64,000 bases of DNA, taken from Sphingobacteriia bacterium. GTDB taxonomy: Bacteria > Bacteroidota > Bacteroidia > Chitinophagales > Chitinophagaceae. The position numbers were made by a program, and so were the translations under genes. The notes under the pieces are model-generated. The model was not told the DNA's origin. It ran no database searches and saw nothing but the letters and a program-made list of their open reading frames with translations. Position 1 is the stretch's first letter, and each line of letters begins with the position of its first letter. The stretch covers positions 124,001 to 188,000 of the forward strand of contig JAFKLS010000019.1 of NCBI GenBank assembly GCA_017304675.1, written 5' to 3'. Shown here piece after piece: positions 52,541-62,075 of the stretch.

Positions 52541-53137
52541 ATGAAAATTGATTTTCAAAAATACAATGATGGGTTGGTGCCTGCCATTATTCAGGATGCA
52601 CAAACCGATAAAGTGTTAATGTTGGGGTTTATGAATGAAGAAGCCTGGCAAAAAACACAGGAGCTAAAGAAAGTAACCTTCTTTAGCCGATCGAAAAACA
52701 GGCTATGGACAAAAGGGGAAGAAAGTGGAAATTTCCTGGAATACAAATCTGCTGCAGTTGATTGTGATATGGATACTTTATTAATCAAAGTACATCCTTT
52801 AGGCCCGGTTTGCCATACCGGATCAGATACCTGCTGGAATGAAAAAAATGAAAGCAACGATTTTGTATATTACCTGGAGCAAATAATTGCTGCCCGCCGT
52901 AATACATCGCCTGATCAGTCTTATGTAGCCAGGCTCTTTGAAAAAGGTATCAATAAAATTGCACAGAAAGTAGGGGAGGAAGCGGTAGAATTGGTAATTG
53001 AAGCCAAAGACAATAACGAAGATCTATTCCTGAACGAAGCGGCGGATTTGCTTTTTCACTATTTGATATTATTAAATGCGAAAGGTTATGTCTTAAAAGA
53101 TGTAACCTCAATTTTACAACAAAGACATACTAAATAA
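52541..53137 (+). CDS. hisIE: Bifunctional phosphoribosyl-AMP cyclohydrolase / phosphoribosyl-ATP pyrophosphatase
   Basis: The N-terminal HisI half (about 1-105) shows LVPAIIQDAQTDKVLMLGFM, FFSRSKNRLWTKGEESGNFL, VDCDMDTLLIKV and the zinc cysteines in VCHTGSDTCW. The HisE half (about 110-198) has YVARLFEKGINKIAQKVGEE followed by VELVIEA and the metal-binding EAADLLFHYLILLNAKG. 198 aa. It completes the histidine pathway in this window: G, D, C, B, H, A, F, IE. A 107-nt gap after hisF holds a weak CCCC...GGGG hairpin and a TAAATTTG box (52507-52514) that could be a -7 element. Confidence 0.97.
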   Translation: MKIDFQKYNDGLVPAIIQDAQTDKVLMLGFMNEEAWQKTQELKKVTFFSRSKNRLWTKGEESGNFLEYKSAAVDCDMDTLLIKVHPLGPVCHTGSDTCWNEKNESNDFVYYLEQIIAARRNTSPDQSYVARLFEKGINKIAQKVGEEAVELVIEAKDNNEDLFLNEAADLLFHYLILLNAKGYVLKDVTSILQQRHTK

Positions 53138-53142
53138 AAGTT

Positions 53143-54210
53143 ATGAAGAAAATCTTACTTATTTTACTGGTTGCACCATTAATGATCAAAGCGCAGCAGG
53201 CCTTTACCATTAAAGGGGGTATTAAAGGGCTAAAAGACAGTACCCTTGTATACTTAACCAATCTTACCACTAATAGCCAGGTAGCACAGGATTATGCAAA
53301 GAACGGAAGCTTTGTTTTAAAAGGAAAATTAGAGTACCCGGGTATTTATAATATCAGCTTTATTGGTTACCCTTCAGAGCAAACGGTATTTATTGGAAAT
53401 GAAAATATTGCCATTACCGGCGATGCTGTTAACCTGAAAAACTTAACAGTTACAGGCTCTAACCTTAATAATGACTTTGTACAGTATCAGAAAAATTTTG
53501 ATCTGCAGAAAACGAAATTAGATGCGTTGGCTAAACAAATTACTGATGCAAAAGTTAAACAGCACAGAGATTCGTTAATTACGGTATATAAGCATATTAT
53601 TTTAGCACAGATAGATAAATTTATTGCAGAACGTCCGGGCTCTCCCGTTGCTGCTTTTGGTTTGGCTGCATTAAATGAGATTTTCGATAATACCGATGAA
53701 CTGGAAGTGCGCTATAACAAATTAAAAGGTGAAGCCAAAAAAGGGATGTATGCAGATTTTATTGAGAAAAAGATCAGTACCTCTAAAGTTGGAGCTATAG
53801 GTACTGTGGCGCCCGATTTTACGCAAAACGATACTGCCAGTCATCCTGTTTCACTTTCTTCTTTTAGGGGAAAATATGTATTGATAGATTTTTGGGCAAG
53901 CTGGTGCGGACCATGCAGGCGAGAAAACCCTAATGTGGTAAACGCCTACAATACTTATAAGTCAAAGAATTTTACAATCCTGGGAGTTTCCTTAGATCAG
54001 GAAAAGAATAATTGGTTACAAGCTATTGCCGATGATCATTTAACATGGACACATGTAAGCGATTTAAAATACTGGCAAAATGCAGTGGCACAGCTCTATG
54101 GCATACAAGCCATACCACAAAACCTTTTAATTGATCCCAATGGCAGAATTATCGGCAAAAACCTTCGTGGAGAAGAGTTGGAGCAAAAATTAAAAGAATT
54201 ATTTCCTTAA
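53143..54210 (+). CDS. Exported DUF4369 / TlpA-like thiol-disulfide oxidoreductase
   Basis: A signal peptide (MKKILLILLVAPLMIKAQ) is followed by a DUF4369-like beta domain (about 20-120: FTIKGGIKGLKDSTLVYLTN), a helical linker, and a C-terminal AhpC/TSA-type thioredoxin domain. The active site is CGPC in LIDFWASWCGPCRRENPNVV, near residue 253, and YGIQAIPQNLLIDPNGRIIG provides the cis-proline. Such proteins are common in Bacteroidota and probably act on periplasmic thiols. It starts 5 nt after hisIE and may be transcribed with it. Confidence 0.92.
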   Translation: MKKILLILLVAPLMIKAQQAFTIKGGIKGLKDSTLVYLTNLTTNSQVAQDYAKNGSFVLKGKLEYPGIYNISFIGYPSEQTVFIGNENIAITGDAVNLKNLTVTGSNLNNDFVQYQKNFDLQKTKLDALAKQITDAKVKQHRDSLITVYKHIILAQIDKFIAERPGSPVAAFGLAALNEIFDNTDELEVRYNKLKGEAKKGMYADFIEKKISTSKVGAIGTVAPDFTQNDTASHPVSLSSFRGKYVLIDFWASWCGPCRRENPNVVNAYNTYKSKNFTILGVSLDQEKNNWLQAIADDHLTWTHVSDLKYWQNAVAQLYGIQAIPQNLLIDPNGRIIGKNLRGEELEQKLKELFP

Positions 54211-54228
54211 ACAAGCACACAAGTTTTC

Positions 54229-54576
54229 TCAGAAGATAGTATTTAATTGTTGTTCGTTAAAGCCAACAGCAATTATTTTTTTATCTTTCTCTATAATCGG
54301 CCTTTTAATAATACTGTTGGCCGCCAGCATTAATTGTATGGCGGCTTTTTCTGTAACAATAGTTTTTTGTTCTGTTAACGTTAATTCCCGCCAGGTGGTA
54401 CTCCTTTTGTTCAATATGGTTTCCCAGCCCACTTGTTTACACCAGTTTTTTAGAATATACTCGGTAATGCCCTGTAATTTATAATCATGGAAAATGTATT
54501 CAATCCCCTTTTGTTTTAAATACTTCAAAAGCTTTTGGGTGGTATCGCAGTTTGCAATGCCATAAACAGTCATCAT
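54229..54576 (-). CDS. ArsC/Spx-family protein, YffB-like
   Basis: The 115-aa product starts MTVYGIANCDTTQKLLKYLK with a single N-terminal cysteine in NCDT. It continues with IEYIFHDYKLQGI and ends with SIIKRPIIEKDKKIIAVGFN, the conserved arginine-proline block of ArsC-type reductases. YffB-like members reduce glutathione-type disulfides or are uncharacterised; Spx-type regulators are related, but the CxxC of Spx is absent. It is divergent from the outer-membrane protein gene. Confidence 0.88.
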   Translation of the reverse strand: MMTVYGIANCDTTQKLLKYLKQKGIEYIFHDYKLQGITEYILKNWCKQVGWETILNKRSTTWRELTLTEQKTIVTEKAAIQLMLAANSIIKRPIIEKDKKIIAVGFNEQQLNTIF

Positions 54577-54655
54577 CTTTTTTTTACAAATAAACGATAT
54601 CTATTTAAACATTTGCCTATTGTCGGTATTCTCAAATGCGTTATTTTGCTGTGTA

Positions 54656-57109
54656 ATGATCATCAAAAGAATTGCAACCGTATTAATGCTGCTTTTACCT
54701 GCAACTTTGCTGGCTCAAACTATTTCTATAAAAGAAAAAGGAATTGTTTTGGGAATGATAACAGATGCGAAGGGTAATGTAATAGATGGTGCCACCGTAA
54801 AAATCTTTTTGCTGAATGAGAGTAAGGCTATTCAAACAACCTTCTCAGATAAATCCGGTAATTTTCAGTTCAACAACCTGCCGCTGAACTTTTGTAAAAT
54901 TACCATTCAGGTTTTAAATGCTTCTCAAAAGATAATTGATAGCATTGCATTGAACAAAGACAGGCAGGAGATAGACCTTGGACAAATAACTGTTAGCCAA
55001 CAGGCCAATAATTTATCAGAGGTAATTGTATACTCGGCCAGGCCATTGGTAGAGAACAAAGATGATAAGATAGTATTCAATATGTCTGAAAGCCCTCTTA
55101 GCAATGGATCTTCTACTGCTGAAATGATGAAAAACATGCCATTGATGAGTGTAGATCCTGATGGTACCATTAAACTTGCAGGGAAAGTACCATTGATACT
55201 GATGGATGAAAAACCGGTTAATGCCAATGGTCAGCAATTGCAGGATCTGTTAGAGAGCCTACCAGCCAATGTGGTGGAAAAAGTGGAAATTATGCAGAAC
55301 CCGCCACCGGAATATGCTACATACGATGGCGGTGTTATCAATATTGTTACAAAAAAAGGAAAGATAGGTACGTACAAAAAAATAAGCGGCAGCTACGGCA
55401 CTAAAGGAGAGGAGTCTTTAAACGGCAGCTATAGTTACAAAAATGCAAAGCTGGGTATAACAGGTTATGCAGGTTACACCATATCCAATACTATTGGAAA
55501 CAGTTATACTAAAAGAAAAAACTATTATACCAATTCTGTAAATTATTTCTATACCAACTCCGGGTCTGAAACCAACAATAGAAGGCCCAGCATGCGTATA
55601 CAAACCGATTATGATTTTTCCAAGCGAAGTATGTTGAGTGTGGTGTACCAGGGCGGGTTAAGTTTCTTTCATACCAAAAGCAATACATTGTATCAGAACC
55701 TTGATAGCAATTTAAATACGTATAAAGCCAGTACAAGAAAAAATGAATACGATGGAAATGGTTACTGGCAAGGTTTTTCAGCTTCTTATACCTGGAAAGG
55801 GATTAATCCGGTAGAAAAGCTCCAGATGGTGTTTAGTTTCAACGCATCAAAAAATGATAATGAAAGAGATTTTTACCAGCAATTTCTGTTGAATAATTTT
55901 ATACCTTCCGGTAACGACTCCACACAGAACCAGTATTTCGATAATTTTTCCAGGACACTCTATTTTAAAGGAGATTATAACAGGCCGTTAAATGATACCG
56001 CTTCGCTTATTTTAACTACAGGTATCACTTATACTCAAAACAGGTATCATAACATTTTAAATACAAGTTATCTGAATAAAACGGATAGCAGTTTTATTGT
56101 AAATAACCTGTTAAGCAATGACTTTTATTTCACGCAATCCATTTTTACGGCAAGAGCAGGGCTTATTGTATTGCTACCACTCAATTTTAAGATCATTGGA
56201 GGGGTACAGGCTGAAAATACCACTACCGATTTTGAATTTATAAAAGGCATTGCACATAATGCAGGCAATTGTTACTGGACGCTGCTGCCCAATATTTCTC
56301 TGCGCAAACAATTCTCTAAAAAAATGAATGCAGGCCTGTATTTCAGGCAAACCATACGCAGGCCTGGTATTGTAGAGCTGAATCCCAGTATAGATTATAG
56401 CGATCCTTACAATATCCGTTTCGGTAACCCGCTTATTCAACCTGCCATTACAAATAACTACGATGCAAATATTTCTTATAACCTCCCGAAATTTAATATC
56501 GGGTTATCGGCAGGGTATAGTAAAATAAAAGATGTTTTCAACTCTATCAGAACGCTTACAGACAGTGGTAAAACAATCACCACTTATCAGAATATATCTG
56601 ATCAGGAAGAATTTCATGCGAGTGTTTGGAGTGGCATAACCGTTAAAAAACTCAGGCTCAATATTAGCGGCGGATGGAATTATAATAAATACAGTGATCG
56701 TGAAAAGCAGTTGTATAAATTTGTAGATGGTGGTGGTTTTTATAGCGGATGTAATATCAGTTTTACACCAGACAATTTAACCAACCTGGAAGCCAATACC
56801 CGATATAGCAATTATGCCAGTCCGCAGGGGTCTGCAAGGAGCAATATTTCCATGTCGTTAGGTGTACAAAGAAAGTTTCTGAATAAACAATTAATTGTTG
56901 CTTTTAACGCAATTGATCCTTTTGGCTTGTTGCATTATCATGGATATACTTATGCTCCTAATTTTATAATTGAGAGTTATAGCTCGGTAAATTCTCAAAA
57001 CTTCAGGCTTACTGTTAGTTACCAGATCAGTAAAATAAAATTGAGAAGCAACCTGAATGATAAAGACAAAAAACAGGCGCTGGAAAAGCTAAGTAATAAA
57101 GCTACTTAA
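54656..57109 (+). CDS. Outer membrane beta-barrel family protein with carboxypeptidase-like N-terminal domain
   Basis: After a signal peptide (MIIKRIATVLMLLLPATLLAQ), a carboxypeptidase-regulatory-like beta-sandwich (about 30-110: GMITDAKGNVIDGATVKIFL) precedes a plug-like region (MPLMSVDPDGTIKLAGKVPL, ILMDEKP, VEKVEIMQNPPPEYATYDGG). A long beta-barrel with alternating aromatic residues then runs to the C-terminus. This matches the Bacteroidota outer membrane beta-barrel proteins related to TonB receptors but without a SusD partner. The start at 54656 was chosen for the signal peptide; an upstream TTG at 54620 is less likely. 817 aa. The cargo is unknown. Confidence 0.9.
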   Translation: MIIKRIATVLMLLLPATLLAQTISIKEKGIVLGMITDAKGNVIDGATVKIFLLNESKAIQTTFSDKSGNFQFNNLPLNFCKITIQVLNASQKIIDSIALNKDRQEIDLGQITVSQQANNLSEVIVYSARPLVENKDDKIVFNMSESPLSNGSSTAEMMKNMPLMSVDPDGTIKLAGKVPLILMDEKPVNANGQQLQDLLESLPANVVEKVEIMQNPPPEYATYDGGVINIVTKKGKIGTYKKISGSYGTKGEESLNGSYSYKNAKLGITGYAGYTISNTIGNSYTKRKNYYTNSVNYFYTNSGSETNNRRPSMRIQTDYDFSKRSMLSVVYQGGLSFFHTKSNTLYQNLDSNLNTYKASTRKNEYDGNGYWQGFSASYTWKGINPVEKLQMVFSFNASKNDNERDFYQQFLLNNFIPSGNDSTQNQYFDNFSRTLYFKGDYNRPLNDTASLILTTGITYTQNRYHNILNTSYLNKTDSSFIVNNLLSNDFYFTQSIFTARAGLIVLLPLNFKIIGGVQAENTTTDFEFIKGIAHNAGNCYWTLLPNISLRKQFSKKMNAGLYFRQTIRRPGIVELNPSIDYSDPYNIRFGNPLIQPAITNNYDANISYNLPKFNIGLSAGYSKIKDVFNSIRTLTDSGKTITTYQNISDQEEFHASVWSGITVKKLRLNISGGWNYNKYSDREKQLYKFVDGGGFYSGCNISFTPDNLTNLEANTRYSNYASPQGSARSNISMSLGVQRKFLNKQLIVAFNAIDPFGLLHYHGYTYAPNFIIESYSSVNSQNFRLTVSYQISKIKLRSNLNDKDKKQALEKLSNKAT

Positions 57110-57141
57110 GCAAACTTTGTAGAGATTTGTGGTTATTTATT

Positions 57142-57654
57142 TTATGCTTTTTCTAAGCTAAATTTTGTAGCCAGCCAAGATTGCCCAGCAGGGATGATCC
57201 ATCTTGTTTCAAATTCCTGTTTGGTTTGTACAAGGTTATTAAAGTACAAAGTTTCCTTTGTAACAAAGCCGTTTTCTATAGCATAATTTAAATGCGAAAG
57301 CGGTAGTATTTCAACCTTTTCTTTAATGTAAAAGGCGAGAGCCAAACGATCTAATAAATGAAGTTGAAATTTGGTTTCAATCTCTTTTACAAATCTGGCA
57401 ACACCATCTATGGCCCTTCCGCAAATCTTGGAATCTGTATCATCAGCAATAAAAACAATAAATCTACCGAAGAACAAATTAGCAAAACCTTTAACAGGCG
57501 CGCCATGGCTTTCCCATTCATTTACAAATGCTGTAAGAAGGGTTTCTAACTCAAAAACCTCATTCATTGAAAATAGCCTGCTGGATTGATAAACCCATAC
57601 TTTTGATGCCGGATGCAGGTTTTGAGGAATGGCTGACAAATATTGCTGGTTCAT
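57142..57654 (-). CDS. Hypothetical cytosolic protein, 170 aa
   Basis: Not assigned to a function. No signal peptide or membrane helix. Visible features are VWVYQSSRLFSMNEVFELET near residues 20-39, FVNEWESHGAPVKGFANLFFGRFIVFIADD, and a C-terminal TRWIIPAGQSWLATKF. Similar proteins in Bacteroidota are, to my memory, sometimes mislabelled as ABC ATPase, but no Walker motif is present. The start at 57654 (MNQQYLSAIP) was preferred to an upstream ATG five codons earlier. Convergent with the beta-barrel gene. Confidence 0.75.
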   Translation of the reverse strand: MNQQYLSAIPQNLHPASKVWVYQSSRLFSMNEVFELETLLTAFVNEWESHGAPVKGFANLFFGRFIVFIADDTDSKICGRAIDGVARFVKEIETKFQLHLLDRLALAFYIKEKVEILPLSHLNYAIENGFVTKETLYFNNLVQTKQEFETRWIIPAGQSWLATKFSLEKA

Positions 57655-57687
57655 GGCGTAAAAATACAAAATGAAACTTTGTAACAG

Positions 57688-57921
57688 CTAAACAGATTGT
57701 TCCTGTTTGTCTTTCTTTATTTTTTCGCTACTATAAAAATAAGCGCCTACCAGGGAGGCAAGTATTTTCCAGAACAAATTTTCAAAACCGAATATTGTTG
57801 CCCATGAAAATTGGGCAGGTCTGAAAATTTTATCTATTAATATATCTGCAACAACAATCAATACTAAAAAAATAACAATGGCAGATAGTATAAATTTTTT
57901 CCAGTGAATAATGTTTTTCAT
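57688..57921 (-). CDS. Small two-helix membrane protein, 77 aa
   Basis: Two hydrophobic segments are at about residues 9-29 (KFILSAIVIFLVLIVVADIL) and 46-65 (ENLFWKILASLVGAYFYSS). A basic N-terminus (MKNIIHWKK) and a Lys-rich polar tail (EKIKKDKQEQSV) flank them. Function unknown. It starts two nucleotides after the iron-sulfur protein gene and is probably its operon partner. Confidence 0.72.
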   Translation of the reverse strand: MKNIIHWKKFILSAIVIFLVLIVVADILIDKIFRPAQFSWATIFGFENLFWKILASLVGAYFYSSEKIKKDKQEQSV

Positions 57922-57923
57922 AA

Positions 57924-58709
57924 TTAGCTTATGTGAAGGGATTGTTCAATCATTTCTGCAATATCTAAAACCTGCACTTCTGTTTCCTGCTCCCTTGTTT
58001 TTACGCCATCGGTCATCATTGTATTACAAAAAGGGCAGGCGGCTGCAATTACGGAAGCACCTGTTTCCAGGGCTTCGTCTGTTCTTTCTATGTTAATCCT
58101 TTTGCTTCCGGGCTCATCTTCCTTAAACATTTGAGCGCCACCGGCACCACAACAGAGTCCTTTTGTACGGCAACGTTTCATTTCAATCAATTCAGCATCC
58201 AGGGCTTCCAGTACTTTTCTTGGAGCTTCGTATATGTTATTGGCCCTGCCTAAATAACAACTATCGTGGTACACTATTTTTTTACCTTTAAACATACCAC
58301 CTTCTTTCAGTTTTATTTTTCCTTCATCAATTAATTGTTGAAGGAATGTGGTATGATGTATCACTTCATAATGGCCGCCAAGTTCAGGATATTCGTTTTT
58401 AAGTGTATTAAAACAATGGGGACAGGTGGTAACTATTTTTTTTACATTATAACCATTCAGTATCTGAATATTATTATAAGCCATCATTTGAAAAAGAAAT
58501 TCGTTACCAGCCCTTCTTGCAGGATCTCCGGTACAGGCTTCTTCTTTTCCCAGTATGGCATATTGAATACCAACCGTATTAAGAATGGTTGCGAACGCTT
58601 TGGTTATTTTTTGTGCCCTGGTATCAAAACTTCCTGCACAGCCTACCCAAAAAAGTATTTCTGGGCTTTCTCCATTCATGGCTAATGTAGCCATTGTATT
58701 TACGTTCAT
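57924..58709 (-). CDS. (Fe-S)-binding CCG-domain protein (HdrB/LutA-like)
   Basis: The 261-aa product has two cysteine-rich CCG-type domains. EILFWVGCAGSFDTRAQKIT and ATCPHCFNTLKNEYPELGG-like TTCPHCFNTL lie in the first half. YHDSCYLGRANNIYEAPRKV and LCCGAGGAQMFKE with AACPFCNTMMTDG lie in the second. Such domains bind an unusual iron-sulfur cluster and act in heterodisulfide-reductase-like or lactate-oxidation complexes. The ferredoxin-like partner subunit usually encoded upstream is not seen. The start at 58709 (ATG) was preferred over a TTG two codons earlier. Confidence 0.88.
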   Translation of the reverse strand: MNVNTMATLAMNGESPEILFWVGCAGSFDTRAQKITKAFATILNTVGIQYAILGKEEACTGDPARRAGNEFLFQMMAYNNIQILNGYNVKKIVTTCPHCFNTLKNEYPELGGHYEVIHHTTFLQQLIDEGKIKLKEGGMFKGKKIVYHDSCYLGRANNIYEAPRKVLEALDAELIEMKRCRTKGLCCGAGGAQMFKEDEPGSKRINIERTDEALETGASVIAAACPFCNTMMTDGVKTREQETEVQVLDIAEMIEQSLHIS

Positions 58710-58771
58710 ATCCAAACAATTTATACGAATGTAAACGAAAAAGGGTAATCAAATGTTTACAGAATACAAAC

Positions 58772-59389
58772 TCACTTTTTTTTCTTCAGAAAGAATTTTT
58801 TGTTTAACCAATGGCTTAGTACTGCAGAGCCTGCACCTACTGCCGCACCTGCAAAAACGTCTGAAGGGTAGTGCTGCCCCAGATACATTCTTGAATAAGC
58901 TACGCTTATTCCCCATACACCTAATGGCACACCAATATACCATTTGGGATAATTAAGAAAAACAGAAGTGGCGCTTGAAAAAACCATTGAAACATGTGCT
59001 GAAGGGAACGAGTGGCCATAGTCATACGTATCCGGATGTATATCATTAGGATATGTTTCATACGGCCTGGGCCTATTGATAATATATTTTAAACCTCCTG
59101 TAGCTGCAATAGCAATGAGAACACTTGCACCCGTTTCATAAGCATTATACTCCAGTTTTTTATTTTCTGTAAGAAGACTTACAGCTGCCATACCAATAGG
59201 AATACTGATAGCCAGCGGTTCTGCCGTAGAAGAAACGGTTTTCCAGACTTGACTGTTGGGGTATTGCGGATTAATTTTTCGCAACCAGTCAATATCAAAA
59301 TTTTGTGCACGACTACCGGCATATATTGTGCAAAGCAATATACACAGGCATATTAATCTTGAAAACATTTGCTTTGTAAAACAATTCAT
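58772..59389 (-). CDS. PAP2 family phosphatase, exported/membrane
   Basis: The three acid-phosphatase motifs are present: KYIINRPRP (KX6RP), SFPSAHVSM (PSGH type, Ala for Gly) and SRMYLGQHYPSD (SRX5HX3D). An N-terminal hydrophobic segment (FSRLICLCILLCTIYAGSRAQ) serves as signal or anchor, and three to four more hydrophobic helices follow. It could dephosphorylate undecaprenyl-pyrophosphate or phosphatidic acid. The start at 59389 lies 11 nt after the valS stop; a second ATG at 59368 is possible. The C-terminus is Lys-rich (KKFFLKKKK). 205 aa. Confidence 0.88.
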   Translation of the reverse strand: MNCFTKQMFSRLICLCILLCTIYAGSRAQNFDIDWLRKINPQYPNSQVWKTVSSTAEPLAISIPIGMAAVSLLTENKKLEYNAYETGASVLIAIAATGGLKYIINRPRPYETYPNDIHPDTYDYGHSFPSAHVSMVFSSATSVFLNYPKWYIGVPLGVWGISVAYSRMYLGQHYPSDVFAGAAVGAGSAVLSHWLNKKFFLKKKK

Positions 59390-59399
59390 ATTACAGGTT

Positions 59400-62075
59400 T
59401 TATAAAGCAGCCAAAGATTCTTCAATGGTTTTAATCCTTGCTTCTGCATCAGCTTGTTTTTTTCTTTCATTATCCACTACATCGGCTTTCGCGTTTTGTA
59501 CAAAACGTTCGTTATTTAATTTTTTTAAAACAGACTCTAAGAATCCTTTTTGGTAGGCAAGGTCTTTTAATAAATCTTCTTTCAACCCTGCAGCATCAAT
59601 TGCCTGTTCAGATTGAATGTAAAACTTGTCCTTTTCTACGGCTACCACAATGCTTCCGTTAATGGTGTCAGAAGTAAATGTAACATTGGGAGCATTTACT
59701 TGTTTGCTTAGAATGGAAAGTATTGTTTGATAAGCAGGCTCATCTGGCGATTGTATAAACAAGTTAATAGGGTCTTTGGGTTTTATCTGGTTCTTTACCC
59801 TTGCCTCGCGAAGAGCAGTGATTACCTGCTTCAATAACTCCCCTTGTTCTAAAACTTCTTTTAACGGTTCATTATTTGCTGCTGTTTGTTTTACACATAA
59901 ATCATTGTCTCTCTCTTTTAATTGATGATAAACCTCTTCTGTAATAAATGGCAGGAATGGGTGTAGTAGAGCCATTAAATCCTCGAAAAAAAGCACTGTT
60001 TTATCATAGGTTGCGGCATCTATTGGTTGCTCAAAACCAGGTTTTACCCATTCTAAATACCAACTGCAAAAATCATCCCAGATGAGAGAATAAATTAATT
60101 TTAAAGCTTCACTAAGACGAAATTGTTTGATGAGTGTATCTACTTCCTGTTTAGCAGCATTCAACCTATTCTCAAACCAAACAGCAGGGAAATCTGAAAA
60201 ATGCGAAAGGCTAATATTATTGCCATCGGGGTTCTGGTCTTTTTGTCTTTCTGCCTTTCTTGTTTCCCACATCTTTACCAATTTCAAGGCATTCCAAATC
60301 TTGTTAATAAAGTTGCGGCCTTGTTCATTGGTGCTTTCATCCCATAACAAGTCGTTCCCTGCAGGTGAGGCAATCATAATTCCGAATCGGACTGCATCAG
60401 CACCATAATGATCAATCATGGCTAACAGGTCAGGGGAATTGCCTAAACTCTTGCTCATCTTTCTTCCCTGTTTATCTCTTACAATACCTGTGAAATAAAC
60501 ATCTTTAAAAGGAAGCTCATTCATGTATTCGTATCCGGCCATAATCATTCTTGCTACCCAGAAAAAAATGATCTCCGGGGCTGTAACCAATGTGTTGGTA
60601 GGGTAATAATATTTTACTTCTGCATTACCCGGATTACTTAAACCTTTAAATACTTCAAACGGCCATAACCAAGATGAAAACCAGGTATCTAAGCAATCTT
60701 CATCCTGTGTAAGGTGAATGTTTAAAGCAGAAGGCTCAGGGCTGTTATTGGCTTTTAGCTTTTGGCTTTTTGCTTTCTGCAGAGCTTCTGCTTCTGTTGT
60801 AGCAACATATACATTTCCTTGCTCATCGTACCAGGCCGGAATCCTGTGGCCCCACCATAACTGGCGGCTGATGCACCAATCTTTAATATTGGCCATCCAA
60901 TGATTGTAGAGGTTTTTAAATTTGGCAGGATGGAAATGAATGTCTCCGTTCATAACAGCCTCCAATGCGGGGCCATTTAATTTTTTCATATCCACCCACC
61001 ATTGCAAACTTAATCTTGGTTCTACAACGGTATCGGTTCGTTCGCTATAACCTACTTCGCTTGTATAATCTTCAATTTTTGCAATAAAGCCTTTTGCCTC
61101 TAATTCGGCAACCACTTTTTTCCTCGCTTCAAACCTTTCTTCACCAATAAATATTTGCGCATCTGTACTTAATGTGCCATCATCATTTAAAACATCAATT
61201 ATTTCTAAATTATGCTTTTGCCCCAGCTGATAATCATTCATATCGTGAGCAGGGGTTACTTTCAGTGCACCTGTTCCAAAATCCATCGTTACATAATCAT
61301 CTGCAATAATGGGTATCCTGCGATTGATTAATGGTACAAAAGCAAATTTGCCATGCAGGTGTTTATAACGGGTATCTTCAGGGTGTACACATATAGCAGT
61401 ATCACCCATAATGGTTTCAGGGCGAACGGTTGCAATAATGATCTGTTCATTGCTTCCATCAATACGGTATTTTAAATGGTAAAGCCTCTGATTGGTTTGT
61501 TTGCGTATAACCTCCTCATCACTTAATGCTGTTTTAGCTTTTACATCCCAATTGATCATTCTTTTACCGCGATAGATATATCCTTTATTGTGCAGGTCTA
61601 CAAATACATTGATCACAGATTTATGATAAGCCTCATCCATGGTAAATGATGTTCTGTCCCAATCGAGGCTGCAGCCTAACTTTTTTAATTGTTGAAGAAT
61701 AATGCCGCCATATTTTTCCTTCCATTCCCAGGCATATTTTAAAAATTCATCCCGACTGAGGGATGACTTGGAAATACCTTTTTCACGGAGCATTTGTACC
61801 ACTTTTGCTTCAGTGGCAATAGAAGCATGATCGGTTCCGGGAACCCAACATGCATTTTTGCCCTGCATCCTGGCACGGCGTATCAATATATCCTGTATGG
61901 TGTTGTTTAAACAATGCCCCATATGCAGCACACCGGTTACATTAGGCGGGGGTATTACTATCGTATAAGGTTCTCTGGCATCAGGGGTGCTTTTAAAATA
62001 TTGCTTATCTAACCAAAGTTGGTACCATTTTGCATCAGCTTCCTGATGATTAAAATTCTTACTCAGCTCACTCAT
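59400..62075 (-). CDS. valS: Valine-tRNA ligase
   Basis: ValRS attaches valine to tRNA-Val. The HIGH motif is HMGH in PPPNVTGVLHMGHCLN (about residues 43-58) and KMSKS is in GRKMSKSLGNSPD. The editing domain and the tRNA-binding DTWFSSWLWPFEVF block are visible, and a C-terminal coiled-coil arm ends in KKQADAEARIKTIEESL. Two short stretches look like low-complexity insertions: residues around KAKSQKLKANNSPEPS just before TQDEDCLDTWF, and RKAERQKDQNPDGNN near residue 620. 891 aa. Upstream of the PAP2 gene by 10 nt. Confidence 0.97.
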   Translation of the reverse strand: MSELSKNFNHQEADAKWYQLWLDKQYFKSTPDAREPYTIVIPPPNVTGVLHMGHCLNNTIQDILIRRARMQGKNACWVPGTDHASIATEAKVVQMLREKGISKSSLSRDEFLKYAWEWKEKYGGIILQQLKKLGCSLDWDRTSFTMDEAYHKSVINVFVDLHNKGYIYRGKRMINWDVKAKTALSDEEVIRKQTNQRLYHLKYRIDGSNEQIIIATVRPETIMGDTAICVHPEDTRYKHLHGKFAFVPLINRRIPIIADDYVTMDFGTGALKVTPAHDMNDYQLGQKHNLEIIDVLNDDGTLSTDAQIFIGEERFEARKKVVAELEAKGFIAKIEDYTSEVGYSERTDTVVEPRLSLQWWVDMKKLNGPALEAVMNGDIHFHPAKFKNLYNHWMANIKDWCISRQLWWGHRIPAWYDEQGNVYVATTEAEALQKAKSQKLKANNSPEPSALNIHLTQDEDCLDTWFSSWLWPFEVFKGLSNPGNAEVKYYYPTNTLVTAPEIIFFWVARMIMAGYEYMNELPFKDVYFTGIVRDKQGRKMSKSLGNSPDLLAMIDHYGADAVRFGIMIASPAGNDLLWDESTNEQGRNFINKIWNALKLVKMWETRKAERQKDQNPDGNNISLSHFSDFPAVWFENRLNAAKQEVDTLIKQFRLSEALKLIYSLIWDDFCSWYLEWVKPGFEQPIDAATYDKTVLFFEDLMALLHPFLPFITEEVYHQLKERDNDLCVKQTAANNEPLKEVLEQGELLKQVITALREARVKNQIKPKDPINLFIQSPDEPAYQTILSILSKQVNAPNVTFTSDTINGSIVVAVEKDKFYIQSEQAIDAAGLKEDLLKDLAYQKGFLESVLKKLNNERFVQNAKADVVDNERKKQADAEARIKTIEESLAAL

